Positions 1 to 8,530 of a DNA stretch of 64,000 nucleotides are shown here, in pieces. The position numbers were made by a program, and so were the translations under genes. Source of the DNA: Eubacteriaceae bacterium (GTDB lineage Bacteria; Bacillota; Clostridia; Peptostreptococcales; Anaerovoracaceae); the NCBI GenBank assembly GCA_902362805.1, contig CABIXY010000004.1, positions 186,001 through 250,000 on the forward strand. Direction: 5' to 3'. The first letter of the stretch is position 1. Each line of letters starts with the position of its first letter. Under the pieces are notes generated by a model. The model made no database searches, was not told the DNA's origin, and saw only the letters and a program-made list of their open reading frames with translations.

Positions 1-923
1 GCAGCGATGATTTTCTTTGAAACTGCCCAATTTACCGCCCTGGGCGTCTTTTCGGTGCCTACTCCCATGACCGATCCTGTGATAATCTGGGGTACGCTGA
101 TGGGCAGTCCTGTCACGTTCGCCGTCATCACGACAGAAATAGTAGAAAGCTGAGAAGCAAAAGAATTCTGCGTATCAATTTTGCAGATATCCATGCCGAC
201 GGTTTTGATCATGTTATAGCCGCCTGTGACGGTGCCCAGTCCCAGCGCCAAGGCGCAGCTTGCGACGACCCATACTGGTACGAAGACATCTCTTCCCAGA
301 TATCCGGCGAGCCCCATGGCGATAATTCCCATGACCTTTTGCGAGTTGTTGCTGCCATAAGAGAACGCTACCAGAAAACTGCTGACTTTGCTCAGAAGAT
401 GAATCCTGCCGCTCCATACGATGGTACCGTTTTGTAAAACCCGCTTTTCCAGCTTCAGAAATAGATAACCCAATGCAAAGCCCAAGACTGGGGAAATGAT
501 CATCGCCAAAATGACCTTTACAAAAATCAGATGCCATTTGATATAAACAGTTCCATAAGCCGCAATGCCGCTGCCGATGAGAGAGCCGATCAGCGTATGA
601 GAGGAACTGGACGGCAGCTTCAGACCCCAGGTGATCAGATTCCATACGATTGCCCCTGCAAAAGCTGCTGCCGCGAAAGTACAGCATAGATCTCTGCTGC
701 CGGAAAGTACAGCGGCGGTATCAATGATATCGCCGGAAATGGTATAAGCCACCGCCGTGCCAAGTAACACTGCACCGAGGAAGTTTGCAAGTCCCGCCAG
801 GAGGACCGCCTTCCTGGCAGAAAAGAGACGCGACGAAACTGCGGTAGCCATGATGGTTCCGCCGTCGTGCATCCCTGCTATGTATGCTGTAACCAGCCCT
901 ATGGAAATCATAAAGTAAAACAT
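1..923 (-). CDS. PiT-family inorganic phosphate transporter (C-terminus beyond window)
   Basis: Low-affinity phosphate permease of the inner membrane, PiT type. The frame is open from the ATG at 923 to the window edge (about 307 codons seen). The N-terminus carries GMHDGGTIMAT, the counterpart of the family GxNDxAN signature. The second family repeat is visible as GGYNMIKTVGMD near residue 235, followed by a cytoplasmic stretch GTEKTPRAVNW. The protein is strongly hydrophobic throughout. The Asn of the usual ND signature is replaced by His, a variant seen in some clostridial members. No PhoU-like partner is visible, but the downstream side is outside the window. The family call is firm; the substrate is inferred from the family. 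Confidence 0.85.
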   Translation of the reverse strand, partial: MFYFMISIGLVTAYIAGMHDGGTIMATAVSSRLFSARKAVLLAGLANFLGAVLLGTAVAYTISGDIIDTAAVLSGSRDLCCTFAAAAFAGAIVWNLITWGLKLPSSSSHTLIGSLIGSGIAAYGTVYIKWHLIFVKVILAMIISPVLGFALGYLFLKLEKRVLQNGTIVWSGRIHLLSKVSSFLVAFSYGSNNSQKVMGIIAMGLAGYLGRDVFVPVWVVASCALALGLGTVTGGYNMIKTVGMDICKIDTQNSFASQLSTISVVMTANVTGLPISVPQIITGSVMGVGTEKTPRAVNWAVSKKIIA

Positions 924-990
924 AGATGAACCTTCTTTTATATTTGATGTATTTTTACCCAGAATTGTACGGATTACAACACAATAATAT

Positions 991-1025
991 GAAAAAATCC
1001 GCCACATCTTAAGATATGGCGGATT
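991..1025 (-). terminator. Intrinsic terminator of the cyclodeaminase-aminotransferase operon
   Basis: A near-perfect 15-bp stem (arms 996-1010 and 1011-1025) is followed on the minus strand by six T residues. It lies 17 bp after the aminotransferase stop. Confidence 0.85.
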
Positions 1026-1041
1026 CCATCGATTTGTGATT

Positions 1042-2163
1042 TTATAATTCTCTCAGAAATTCAGTGAATTTATCCAGTCCTTCTTTTAGAGTCTTTGAAT
1101 CGTATGCGTAACCGATTCTGACAGCACCTTCCATTTCAAAACACTCGCCTGGCGTGAAAAGCACCCCCTTCTCTTTGATCAGCCTTACGCACAAATCGTA
1201 AGATGGGATGTCTTTGTCATAGTACACCAAAGCGGTAGTACCGGCTACCGGTCTCAGATAGCGGACTTCAGGTGTCTCGTTGACCCACTTGTCCAGGATG
1301 GCTCTATTGGTGTTCAAGATCTTTCTGTTTCTGGCAAAGATCTGCTCCTTGTGCGCAAGGGCAAGAGCCGCCAGTTTGTCGTCCAAAACACCACAGCTGA
1401 TGGTATCGTAGTCCCTTCTTTCGTGACATTGATGCAGGACTTCCTCGCTCTTTGTGGCAATCCACCCCATGCGCAGACCTGCCATAGAGAACACCTTGGA
1501 CATGCTTCCTACAGAAATACCTTTGTCATAGAGGTCTACGATGGACTGCATGTAGCTGCCGTCCTCGGAAATTCCTCTGTATACCTCGTCGCAGAGCACA
1601 TAAGCGTCCACGCTTTCAGCAATCTTAACAATTTCCTTCATAATATCAATTGGAATCCAGGAACCCGTCGGGTTGTTTGGATTATTGATGGTAATCATCT
1701 TCGTATTTTCATCTACCAAGCTTCTGAGTACGTCCAGATTTGGCAGAAAATCATCCTCCAAGGTTAGCTGCAGCAGTCTCACATCGGCGCCGATGGACTC
1801 CGGTATGGAGTAATGCTGCTGATAAGTCGGCATGACGGATACCATGTTGTCTTCCGCTCCGATCAAAGTGGTGATGACCTGATTGTTTGCGCCGATAGCA
1901 CCATGGGTCGGGATGACCTGTTCAGGGTTCAAATCTTCATACATACTTGCCACACCCTGCAAAAACGCAGGGGAACCGAAGATATGGCTGTAAGAAAGTC
2001 TGGTATCCGCCAGTTCTATCATATACTGCTCTACATCTTTTCCTGCCAGCTCCAAAAGTTCTTTTATGGTCATAGAATCGATGCAGGTTTCTCCAAGATT
2101 GTAAACTGCATCATCCTCGTATTCGTTCATCCAACGTTCTACCTTAAATGTTTTGATTTTCAT
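1042..2163 (-). CDS. PLP-dependent aminotransferase, class I/II fold
   Basis: Transfers an amino group through pyridoxal phosphate; the substrate is not identifiable. The 373-residue length is normal for fold-type I. Visible landmarks are NNPNNPTGS (substrate and cofactor pocket, near residue 160), DEVYRG (cofactor-ring Asp) and VGSMSKVFSMAGLRMGW, whose SMSK lysine is the expected Schiff-base residue. The middle sequence is closer to the aspartate/capreomycidine-synthase-like branch than to AspC itself. The start is supported by GAGAGGTG upstream. It lies 23 bp behind an ornithine-cyclodeaminase-family gene in the same direction, so the two probably act on one amino acid. Family certain, reaction unknown. 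Confidence 0.85.
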   Translation of the reverse strand: MKIKTFKVERWMNEYEDDAVYNLGETCIDSMTIKELLELAGKDVEQYMIELADTRLSYSHIFGSPAFLQGVASMYEDLNPEQVIPTHGAIGANNQVITTLIGAEDNMVSVMPTYQQHYSIPESIGADVRLLQLTLEDDFLPNLDVLRSLVDENTKMITINNPNNPTGSWIPIDIMKEIVKIAESVDAYVLCDEVYRGISEDGSYMQSIVDLYDKGISVGSMSKVFSMAGLRMGWIATKSEEVLHQCHERRDYDTISCGVLDDKLAALALAHKEQIFARNRKILNTNRAILDKWVNETPEVRYLRPVAGTTALVYYDKDIPSYDLCVRLIKEKGVLFTPGECFEMEGAVRIGYAYDSKTLKEGLDKFTEFLREL

Positions 2164-2186
2164 ATAACACCTCTCTGCATTCGTTT

Positions 2187-3203
2187 TTACAAATTAACTG
2201 TTTCTCCAAGATTTCTTTCCTCAGCCTTTGCCAGCGCCAGCTTTGCTGTGAGTAAATCCAGCAGTGCTGTACCTGTAGCGTCAAAAACTGTAATCTGCTC
2301 GTCGTTTTCTCTGCCGACAGTCTGACCAATCAAAATCTCTCCGATTTCACCTGCGATGTCTTCTTTTTTCAGAATTCCCTTCTGAATCGGAATTTCAATT
2401 TCCCCAACATTGATACACTGCGGCGTATCGTCGGTGAAGACGCGGGCATCTGCAAAAATCTCAGGATCGATTTCTTCCTTACCGGACATGTCAGAACCGA
2501 TACAGCTGAAATGCGTACCTGGCTTTACCCATTCTTTTTGAATGATCGGCGTATGGGAAGGCGTCACGGTGATGATGATATCGCTCTCTCCTGTAGCTTT
2601 AGGCAGATCAGTTACGGCTTCAAAGGTTACGCCGTCAGCCTCATGATCGAAGTTTTTCTGCAATGTATCCGGCATGGACGCTGCAAACTTTTCGGCGTTT
2701 TCTAAACTCAGGCCGTCATAGACATAGACTTTTTTCAGCCCTGGGAACATCATCAGCGTCGCTGCAACCTGGAAAGTCGCCACATGGCCTGCGCCGACCA
2801 CCATCAGAGTTTCAGAATCTGTTCTTGCCAGTGCTTTCGCACCGATGGCGCCTGCTGCTCCGGTTCTGATTCCTGTAATATGGCTGCCGTCTAAAATGCC
2901 GATAGGCACTCCTGTGGTTGAATCCATGACCATGATGGTTCCAATCAGTGCCGGAAGGCCCTTTTCAGCGTTGTCTCCAAACCAGGAAACAACTTTCAGG
3001 CCAAAGATATCACTGCCCTTCAGCCAGCCTGATTTGATGTCCATATCGGCCACTCCTGATTCAAATTCGTGAAATACCAGAGGAAAAACAGTGGTGTCTC
3101 CTTGTGCTTTTAGTTGATATACTTCCTTAACAGTATCAATCACTTCAGGCATTTCGAGAACGTCTTCGGTTACTTCTCTGCTCAGTACTTTTAAATTAAA
3201 CAT
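2187..3203 (-). CDS. Ornithine cyclodeaminase / mu-crystallin family protein
   Basis: NAD(P)-dependent enzyme family that includes ornithine cyclodeaminase, ketimine reductases and alanine dehydrogenase of archaea. The 338-residue length is typical. The core GITGIRTGAAGAIGAKAL-like stretch and the Rossmann motif VVGAGHVATFQ (about residues 135-145) are clear. DDTPQCINVGEIEIP near residue 255 is the conserved C-terminal pocket region. An AGGAAC ribosome site precedes the ATG. It is first in a two-gene operon with an aminotransferase. Some clostridial homologues are labelled tyramine oxidase subunit B; I see nothing here that proves that activity, so only the family is called. Confidence 0.85.
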   Translation of the reverse strand: MFNLKVLSREVTEDVLEMPEVIDTVKEVYQLKAQGDTTVFPLVFHEFESGVADMDIKSGWLKGSDIFGLKVVSWFGDNAEKGLPALIGTIMVMDSTTGVPIGILDGSHITGIRTGAAGAIGAKALARTDSETLMVVGAGHVATFQVAATLMMFPGLKKVYVYDGLSLENAEKFAASMPDTLQKNFDHEADGVTFEAVTDLPKATGESDIIITVTPSHTPIIQKEWVKPGTHFSCIGSDMSGKEEIDPEIFADARVFTDDTPQCINVGEIEIPIQKGILKKEDIAGEIGEILIGQTVGRENDEQITVFDATGTALLDLLTAKLALAKAEERNLGETVNL

Positions 3204-3323
3204 AATCTGGGTTCCTTTCTCAAAGTTCTCACACTTGTTATCTTCAGTATATCAATATTTACAAAACATTTCTTTGTATAATGTCAGAATTTTAATTCTC
3301 TATTTTTATTTTTTTACAAATGA

Positions 3324-4922
3324 CTAGTTCTGGAGATTCTTAAAAATCTCCACGCCTCTCGTCGTCAAATAGCGGTACAGAACGGCCGAAGCTGCTACAA
3401 ACAGCAAGAATACGATGCAGAGGTATATCTCTGCCGAAACCATATCGCTGAAGAGAAAGGCATAGAGCAGTACCGGCAGAGCAACGGTCGCCGCGGCAAT
3501 AAACATGGCTAAAAACGGTGCCACGCCCTGTTTGACCGCATCCGTTTCGTTGACCCAGTCGAACTTCGGATATTTCAGATTGAGTGCAATTCCTGTATAG
3601 GCATTAAATACGGTCACCGCCAATGGGAAAAACAAAATCATAATTCTGCTGATGATGGACATATCATAGGCAAATTCCAGCATGACTGCGCTGGCCACGA
3701 TAAATGGCAGGCTCATCAGCGTATGAACGTCAGCTTTTGCCAGGAGGACATCCTTTCCTCTCACTGGCAGAGACTGCGAAATCCACAAAGTCTTTGCCTC
3801 GATGGAAATCATCGGCGCTGAAATAATGGTCAAGGATGCCATGGCTCCAAAGCCAACACAGATCAGTGGTCCGATCAATTCATCTGCGTTAGGGAACATC
3901 TGCGCCATTTTCAGCATATCTCCTCTCTTAATGCAGAGATAGACGGCTGCGATCAGCATAAACAATAAGCCGATACCTGCATTAAACATGTACATCGGGC
4001 TGCCCAGAAAATGTCTCGATTCTTTGATAATCAAGGCTTTTCTGATACCGCTGGCCTTCATTGCCTTTTCTTTATAAACAATCTTTTTGTGCCCGCGATT
4101 GGTAGTCGCTATCTTGATAAAACTCCTTGACAGTATGTAATATACCAGCGCAAATGGTACGATGCAGAATGCCAAGAAGATTAAAAATGCGACCACATCT
4201 CCATCTGTTATAGATTTCCCCAGATAGTAAAACGGCGGCAGCGCTTTTTGAATAGCTTCGCCGATGGCGCTTCCATTCTCAATCAGTTTTTGCAGATAAT
4301 ACTGTAATCGCAGGCAAACATACATGTAGGCTAAGAACAGAATTAAAGTCAGAATCATCATGATTACGTTTTTGTTGCGCATCTTCGTATTGGCCAATGC
4401 GATGAGCCAGCCAAATAAAGCGGACGCCGCAACAACCAGCAGCGGCAGCAGTAAAAACGCGATGAGGAAAAATACACACCCGATAAAGGTGACCGGCATC
4501 TTGCTGCAGTAGACGACGGCCCCTGGTATGATGACCAAAAGTTCATATGCGTAGTTCAGTATGATGATGGATAGTAATCTGGAAGCCAATATATATTTTA
4601 CAGGAATCGGCATAGAAAGCAGCAAATCGTTATCTTTCGCCTCATAGAGCTGATTCTGTGTGATGAACACGCTTCCCACAAAACAGAGGGCAAAAACCAT
4701 AAGACCCATCAAGCCAAAATACAGCCAAGGCATGCCTAGCTGCGCAAAGACATCACGAACACTTGCAAACATACCTCCAAACAAGATACCGAAGCAGCCT
4801 ATGATGTAGATACCTAAGAGAGCAAACAAAAAGATCTTCCCTCCGCTGATCTTCTTTTTGCTCCTTGCAAACATGCCTGCAAACATGGATTTAATCCTAA
4901 TTAAAACTAAATTCTTCAGCAT
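3324..4922 (-). CDS. ABC exporter permease, ABC-2-like, 532 aa
   Basis: Integral membrane partner of the ATPase encoded immediately upstream (1 bp gap). About ten to twelve hydrophobic segments are visible, starting after a basic N-terminus (MLKNLVLIRIKSMFAG). A QNQLYEAKDNDLLLSMPI stretch near residue 90 is characteristic of this clostridial half-exporter family, in which one long permease replaces two short ones. The cargo is unknown; relatives are often annotated as putative ABC exporters. The two genes form an operon read away from the DUF134-NifX regulator. Confidence 0.85.
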   Translation of the reverse strand: MLKNLVLIRIKSMFAGMFARSKKKISGGKIFLFALLGIYIIGCFGILFGGMFASVRDVFAQLGMPWLYFGLMGLMVFALCFVGSVFITQNQLYEAKDNDLLLSMPIPVKYILASRLLSIIILNYAYELLVIIPGAVVYCSKMPVTFIGCVFFLIAFLLLPLLVVAASALFGWLIALANTKMRNKNVIMMILTLILFLAYMYVCLRLQYYLQKLIENGSAIGEAIQKALPPFYYLGKSITDGDVVAFLIFLAFCIVPFALVYYILSRSFIKIATTNRGHKKIVYKEKAMKASGIRKALIIKESRHFLGSPMYMFNAGIGLLFMLIAAVYLCIKRGDMLKMAQMFPNADELIGPLICVGFGAMASLTIISAPMISIEAKTLWISQSLPVRGKDVLLAKADVHTLMSLPFIVASAVMLEFAYDMSIISRIMILFFPLAVTVFNAYTGIALNLKYPKFDWVNETDAVKQGVAPFLAMFIAAATVALPVLLYAFLFSDMVSAEIYLCIVFLLFVAASAVLYRYLTTRGVEIFKNLQN

Positions 4923-4923
4923 C

Positions 4924-5628
4924 TTATTCCTCCAGTTCCAGGAATACTGTCTCCAGGGAAGTATCTCCCTTGACTTCTTCCATTGTACCCGAGGTAATCA
5001 GCTTACCGCCTTTGATGATGGCTACTTTGTCGCAGAGTTTTTCCGCTACTTCTAAAACGTGAGTAGAGAAAAAGATAGCGCCGCCATTGTCACACATCTC
5101 CCGCATCAACCCCTTCAGAAGATGCGCTGCTTTCGGATCCAGACCTACAAAGGGTTCATCCATGATAATCAGCTTCGGTTCGTGGATTAAAGCAGAAATA
5201 ATAGCCAGTTTCTGTTTCATTCCGTGGGAATAGGCGCTGATCGGCTGCGCCAAATCAGAAGTAATCTGAAACATATCCGCATATTTTTTGATTCTTTCTT
5301 CTCTGTCTTTCGATGACACCTTATAGACGTCCGCTATAAAATTCAAATATTTGATACCAGATAAAAACTCATATAGGTCGGGATTATCTGGAATATACGC
5401 GATTTTCTGTTTACATTCTAATGGATGGTCTTTAATAGAAACACCGTCTACGAATATTTCACCCTCGTCAAATTTCAGAATGCCGCAGCAAGACTTGATC
5501 GTTGTCGTCTTACCTGCTCCATTATGACCGATAAAGCCGTAAATTTCACCCTTTTGAATATGTAGTGAAAGATCATCTACCGCTTTTTTCTCGCCATAAA
5601 TCTTCGTCAAGTTATTAATTCTTAGCAT
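4924..5628 (-). CDS. ABC transporter ATP-binding protein
   Basis: Cytoplasmic ATPase that drives the adjacent 532-residue permease. Walker A is GHNGAGKTTTIKS (about residues 34-46), the signature is YSHGMKQKL in place of the strict LSGGQ, and Walker B is LIIMDEPFVGLDP followed by the switch His in FFSTHVLEVAEKLCD. The 234-residue length is standard for an ABC-2 exporter ATPase (CcmA/NatA class). The start is preceded by GGAAAGAGG. A divergent control region of about 145 bp separates it from the regulator on the other strand. Confidence 0.92.
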   Translation of the reverse strand: MLRINNLTKIYGEKKAVDDLSLHIQKGEIYGFIGHNGAGKTTTIKSCCGILKFDEGEIFVDGVSIKDHPLECKQKIAYIPDNPDLYEFLSGIKYLNFIADVYKVSSKDREERIKKYADMFQITSDLAQPISAYSHGMKQKLAIISALIHEPKLIIMDEPFVGLDPKAAHLLKGLMREMCDNGGAIFFSTHVLEVAEKLCDKVAIIKGGKLITSGTMEEVKGDTSLETVFLELEE

Positions 5629-5707
5629 GATTAACCTCTTTCCACAATTTTTATTATATTTTTATACATTTTATCATTTTTGTCTAAAAAAATCTATCAC
5701 AACATAA

Positions 5708-5753
5708 TTGACATATGTCAGAAATGCCGTTATAATGTTATTGTCATATGTTA
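5708..5753 (+). promoter_or_regulatory. Consensus sigma-A promoter with paired palindromic operator candidates
   Basis: TTGACA at 5708-5713 and TATAAT at 5731-5736 are separated by 17 bp, a perfect consensus. The palindrome TGACATATGTCA (5709-5720) covers the -35 element. A second copy, TGTCATATGTTA (5742-5753), sits at the expected start point. Both copies are followed by the same GAAATG. This placement would block polymerase if the downstream DNA-binding protein binds both sites; the autoregulation is inferred. Confidence 0.75.
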
Positions 5754-5772
5754 GAAATGAAAGGAGGCAGAT

Positions 5773-6492
5773 ATGGCCCGACCGAGAAAAAGTAGAATCG
5801 TCTATTCCATGCCCAGTACAGAAGGGTTTGTGCCCTTAGGTTACGCAGAATCTAAATGCTGTCAGCGAGTAACCATGACGGTAGACGAATACGAGGCAAT
5901 TCGTCTCATAGACTTTATGGGGATGACTCAGGAAACCTGTGCCGAAAGCATGCGGATTTCACGGCCGACTGTCACCAACATCTATGAGTCAGCCAGGCAT
6001 AAACTGGCAGATGCTTTGATCAATGAAAAACTCCTCCTTATCGAAGGCGGAGATTACGATGTATTTCATGAAAACAAAAAAATAGGGAGATTAGAAAAGG
6101 AGAGAGAAGAAATGAAAATTGCAGTTACTTATGAGAATGGTCAGATTTTCCAGCACTTTGGACATTGCGAGAATTTTAAGGTATACGAAGTGGAAGGTGA
6201 TAAGATTCTATCAGCAAAAGTGGAAAATGCTGCCGGCAGCGGACACGGCGCACTTGCAGGTTTCTTAAAGAACCTAGGCGTTGACACTTTAATCTGCGGC
6301 GGCATCGGCGGCGGTGCAAAGACTGCCCTTGCAGAGGCTGGCATCAAGCTCTTCGGCGGTGTTTCAGGAGATGCTGATGCGGCGGCTGAAGCGCTCTTAA
6401 AGGGAACCTTAGAGTACAACGAAAATGTACAGTGCAATCATCATGGACACGGCGAAGGACACTCCTGCGGTGAGCACAAGTGTCATAACTAA
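5773..6492 (+). CDS. DUF134 (UPF0251) helix-turn-helix protein fused to a NifX/NifB-type metal-cluster domain
   Basis: Two domains in one chain. Residues 1-110 match the DUF134 family of predicted DNA-binding proteins (MARPRKSR start, VDEYEAIRLIDFMGMTQ, then helix-turn-helix SRPTVTNIYESARHKLADAL). Residues about 113-220 match the dinitrogenase iron-molybdenum cofactor-binding fold (VTYENGQIFQHFGHCENFKVYEV, ICGGIGGGAKTALAEAGI). The tail is rich in His and Cys (HHGHGEGHSCGEHKCH) and should bind metal. This arrangement is known in clostridia; the role is probably a metal- or Fe-S-responsive regulator. An AGGAGG site lies 7 bp upstream of the ATG. An internal Met (MKIAVTYENG) preceded by GGAGAGAAGAA could also yield the second domain alone. 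Confidence 0.88.
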   Translation: MARPRKSRIVYSMPSTEGFVPLGYAESKCCQRVTMTVDEYEAIRLIDFMGMTQETCAESMRISRPTVTNIYESARHKLADALINEKLLLIEGGDYDVFHENKKIGRLEKEREEMKIAVTYENGQIFQHFGHCENFKVYEVEGDKILSAKVENAAGSGHGALAGFLKNLGVDTLICGGIGGGAKTALAEAGIKLFGGVSGDADAAAEALLKGTLEYNENVQCNHHGHGEGHSCGEHKCHN

Positions 6493-6496
6493 AGTA

Positions 6497-6535
6497 AAAG
6501 ACGGATCATCGCACTACGCGATAATCCGTCTTTTT
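6497..6535 (+). terminator. Intrinsic terminator after the DUF134-NifX gene
   Basis: A stem of roughly 16 pairs with one bulge on each side (AAAGACGGAT...ATCCGTCTTT), followed by a T run. It starts 5 bp after the stop codon. Confidence 0.85.
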
Positions 6536-6610
6536 AAATTTCTCTTCTGATAGCCAAATCACTTTATACCATGTGCATTCCTTTGATGATAGAATCGCAG
6601 CATATGATTC

Positions 6611-6655
6611 AATGGTTCCTTCCTTACGGCAACGCCGTTTGATTCTGGAACCATT
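6611..6655. repeat. Composite inverted repeat overlapping the DUF5688 stop codon
   Basis: An outer 9-bp palindrome (AATGGTTCC at 6611-6619, GGAACCATT at 6647-6655) encloses an inner hairpin ACGGC-AAC-GCCGT (6626-6638). There is no T tract on either side, so it is not a standard terminator. It may be a 3'-end protecting structure or a small mobile palindrome. Confidence 0.5.
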
Positions 6656-7496
6656 ATACCACGGTAAGCTTCCCTGTCTGTTTTTCATAAAAGTAGACCT
6701 TATTTGATAGGACTTCATTTTTCTTGACCACTGTGGCGTTGGCTTCTGTGACAATTTCACGCAGCTCGTCAGCCCCTTTTACATAATCCGGCACGATAAA
6801 CACTTCATGAATAGACGATGGCAGAACGTACAAATTATTGTCAAACTCATCAGCAATGTCAGTCAGCACATCCTTGTAAAGCATGACCGCAGCTCCCAGA
6901 GTTCTATACTTATTCGTCAGAATATAGAAGTCGTCGCTTGCATATTCAACAGATATCGGCATCAATCTCGGCGTGTTTTCTTTTGCCAGATTGTAAAGTT
7001 CCGTCTCGGAAAGTTCAAATCTATCTGCCAGATCATTGGTGATAATCGCACTGTTAAAGGCATCGTCTGGCAGTTCTACCATAATTCTGTAGATGATTGA
7101 TAGATCCAAAAGACTGCGATTGGGCACATGGGCCAGCAGCTCTTTGTTTTCTTCCGAATTGACCAAAGCCATGATTACTTTATCATGCGGATTGTCCAGT
7201 TCTACTTTTGTGGTCATGTCTTTTACGTATTCCATGCCCTTTACAAAAAAATCCGCAGTCTTTTCTAGCACTTGATTCATATCCTGACAACTCTGATAAA
7301 CTTCGAACAGTTCAGGAACATAAATGTTAGGAACTGCGACAAATTCTTCTGATGTCGGCATCAGATTAATTGACTCCATATATCCGTTCACCTTGGGTAC
7401 TTTACTAACTGAAATCTCCCACCCCTGATATTTCTCAGGCAAAAATTCCTTCAATCTCTCTATCAACTCTTTTTTAAAGGATTCATAATCCATCAT
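6654..7496 (-). CDS. DUF5688 family protein
   Basis: Cytoplasmic protein of about 280 residues, related to the DUF5688 proteins common in gut clostridia; function unknown. It has no signal peptide and no membrane segment. The start chosen is MMDYESFKKEL at 7496, preceded by GGAGAAGAGGAG. A longer reading to 7565 would run through a strong inverted repeat (7520-7559) and lacks a ribosome site. Typical family sequence is seen in the N-terminal half (YESFKKELIERLKEF, then VPNIYVPELFEVYQ) and in the middle (ANDLADRFELSETELYN-like block, NTPRLMPISV). Confidence 0.7.
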   Translation of the reverse strand: MMDYESFKKELIERLKEFLPEKYQGWEISVSKVPKVNGYMESINLMPTSEEFVAVPNIYVPELFEVYQSCQDMNQVLEKTADFFVKGMEYVKDMTTKVELDNPHDKVIMALVNSEENKELLAHVPNRSLLDLSIIYRIMVELPDDAFNSAIITNDLADRFELSETELYNLAKENTPRLMPISVEYASDDFYILTNKYRTLGAAVMLYKDVLTDIADEFDNNLYVLPSSIHEVFIVPDYVKGADELREIVTEANATVVKKNEVLSNKVYFYEKQTGKLTVV

Positions 7497-7519
7497 AAAA
7501 ATTCTCCTCTTCTCCTTGA

Positions 7520-7559
7520 AACATAAGAAATATGTCCTTTGGACGATATTTCTTATGTT
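7520..7559. promoter_or_regulatory. 19-bp inverted repeat upstream of the DUF5688 gene
   Basis: Arms 7520-7537 and 7541-7559 are complementary with one bulged base and a 3-nt loop. It lies 24 bp upstream of the start. As RNA it would form a long hairpin in the leader without a following T run; as DNA it could be an operator. Confidence 0.5.
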
Positions 7560-7565
7560 ATACAA

Positions 7566-7591
7566 ACAAAAATCCGGCAGGAGCCGGATTT
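7566..7591 (-). terminator. Intrinsic terminator of the deformylase gene
   Basis: Stem AAATCCGGC/GCCGGATTT (7570-7578, 7583-7591) followed by TTTTTG on the minus strand, 12 bp beyond the stop. Confidence 0.85.
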
Positions 7592-7603
7592 CAATTTTCT
7601 GTA

Positions 7604-8098
7604 TTATCTATAATCATTAATATTTCCATAGAAAAATGATTTGTTATCCGTCGCTCTCATCGTGGCTAATATACCGTCAAGGTGGTCGTATTCATGTTGA
7701 ATCAGTTCAGAAAGATCACCTGACAAGTGCAGTTCCTGCTTGTGCCAGTCCAAATCATAATACTCTATGATGCATTCTCTATATCGTTTTACTTTTACCA
7801 AAAGTCCAGGAAATGACATACAATCGTCCATTACGGTCATCTTCTCGTCAGTTGGAAAGCTTAGAACCGGGTTAATGAATACCATCGGATGATCGATATA
7901 CATATACAGAAGCCTTTTCTGCACGCCAATCTGTGGGGCTGCAATGGCTCTGCCCGCTCCATGAACTCTCTTGTACTCCATCATCGTATCGTGTAGATCC
8001 TCTACGACCGATTCGATTTCCTTGATGTTTTCCTTTCGGTATTCCGTACACGTAACATAGAGCTGCGGGTTTCCAAGAGTCAGAATATCTCTGATCAT
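7604..8098 (-). CDS. def: Peptide deformylase
   Basis: Removes the formyl group from the N-terminal Met of new proteins with a bound metal ion. All three family motifs are visible: GAGRAIAAPQIG (motif 1, with Arg-Ala in place of Leu), CMSFPG (motif 2, metal-binding Cys) and QHEYDHLDG (motif 3, HEXXH-type, two His and the catalytic Glu). The 164-residue length is normal for a type I/III enzyme. The usual EGCLS is replaced by DDCMS, placing it among the divergent deformylases often found as a second copy in clostridia. It is the gene following the pilus operon and is read in the same direction; it has its own terminator. Confidence 0.88.
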   Translation of the reverse strand: MIRDILTLGNPQLYVTCTEYRKENIKEIESVVEDLHDTMMEYKRVHGAGRAIAAPQIGVQKRLLYMYIDHPMVFINPVLSFPTDEKMTVMDDCMSFPGLLVKVKRYRECIIEYYDLDWHKQELHLSGDLSELIQHEYDHLDGILATMRATDNKSFFYGNINDYR

Positions 8099-8170
8099 AT
8101 CAATTTCCTCCTATCTCAGCAGGCTTCAGCTGTTAAGGAGATTCTACCATATTATGACTGATTTTTCAAA

Positions 8171-8530
8171 TTAATATGGCAAATACTCATATTTTGATAA
8201 GACTTTTAATCTGTCTTTCTCTATGATAATCGTTACAAAAGGACGCTGCTGACCTTGATCTGCAAAAGAAATCTTCCATATAAACTGAGAATTCTGCAGG
8301 TTATAAGATATTACTTGCTCTGCTTTTCTCGTAGCTTTTTTTCTATCAAACAAAAGTCTCCCCTCGCCAAAGTGATCTTCATCAAAGCACAGTCCTGCAG
8401 TTGCAGCTGCTTCGTCTGCCGCATATTTCAGCTGCTGCTTTTCACGCAGCATCTGATTGCACTGAAATTGATAACTCATAATTGTCAAAATTAAGATAAC
8501 AGCCCCTGTCGTAATGATAAAATTTTTCAT
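8171..8530 (-). CDS. TadF/TadE-like pseudopilin candidate
   Basis: A 119-residue protein with one N-terminal hydrophobic helix (IITTGAVILILTIMSY) right after MKNF, then a polar body with a pilin-like heptad stretch (REKQQLKYAADEAAATAG). A single N-terminal anchor plus a small extracellular domain is what TadE/TadF minor pilins look like. It is last in the pilus operon, overlapping the previous gene by 4 bp (ATGA). No direct sequence signature of TadF is visible, so the call rests on position and topology. Confidence 0.6.
   Translation of the reverse strand: MKNFIITTGAVILILTIMSYQFQCNQMLREKQQLKYAADEAAATAGLCFDEDHFGEGRLLFDRKKATRKAEQVISYNLQNSQFIWKISFADQGQQRPFVTIIIEKDRLKVLSKYEYLPY

Noticed and set aside
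214..687. A 157-codon minus-strand frame near the window start
   Set aside because: It is in another frame of the phosphate transporter gene, whose frame carries the PiT motifs up to the window edge.
6506..6760. An 84-codon frame at the end of the DUF5688 gene
   Set aside because: It overlaps the terminator and palindrome, has no ribosome site, and is in a different frame from the supported gene.
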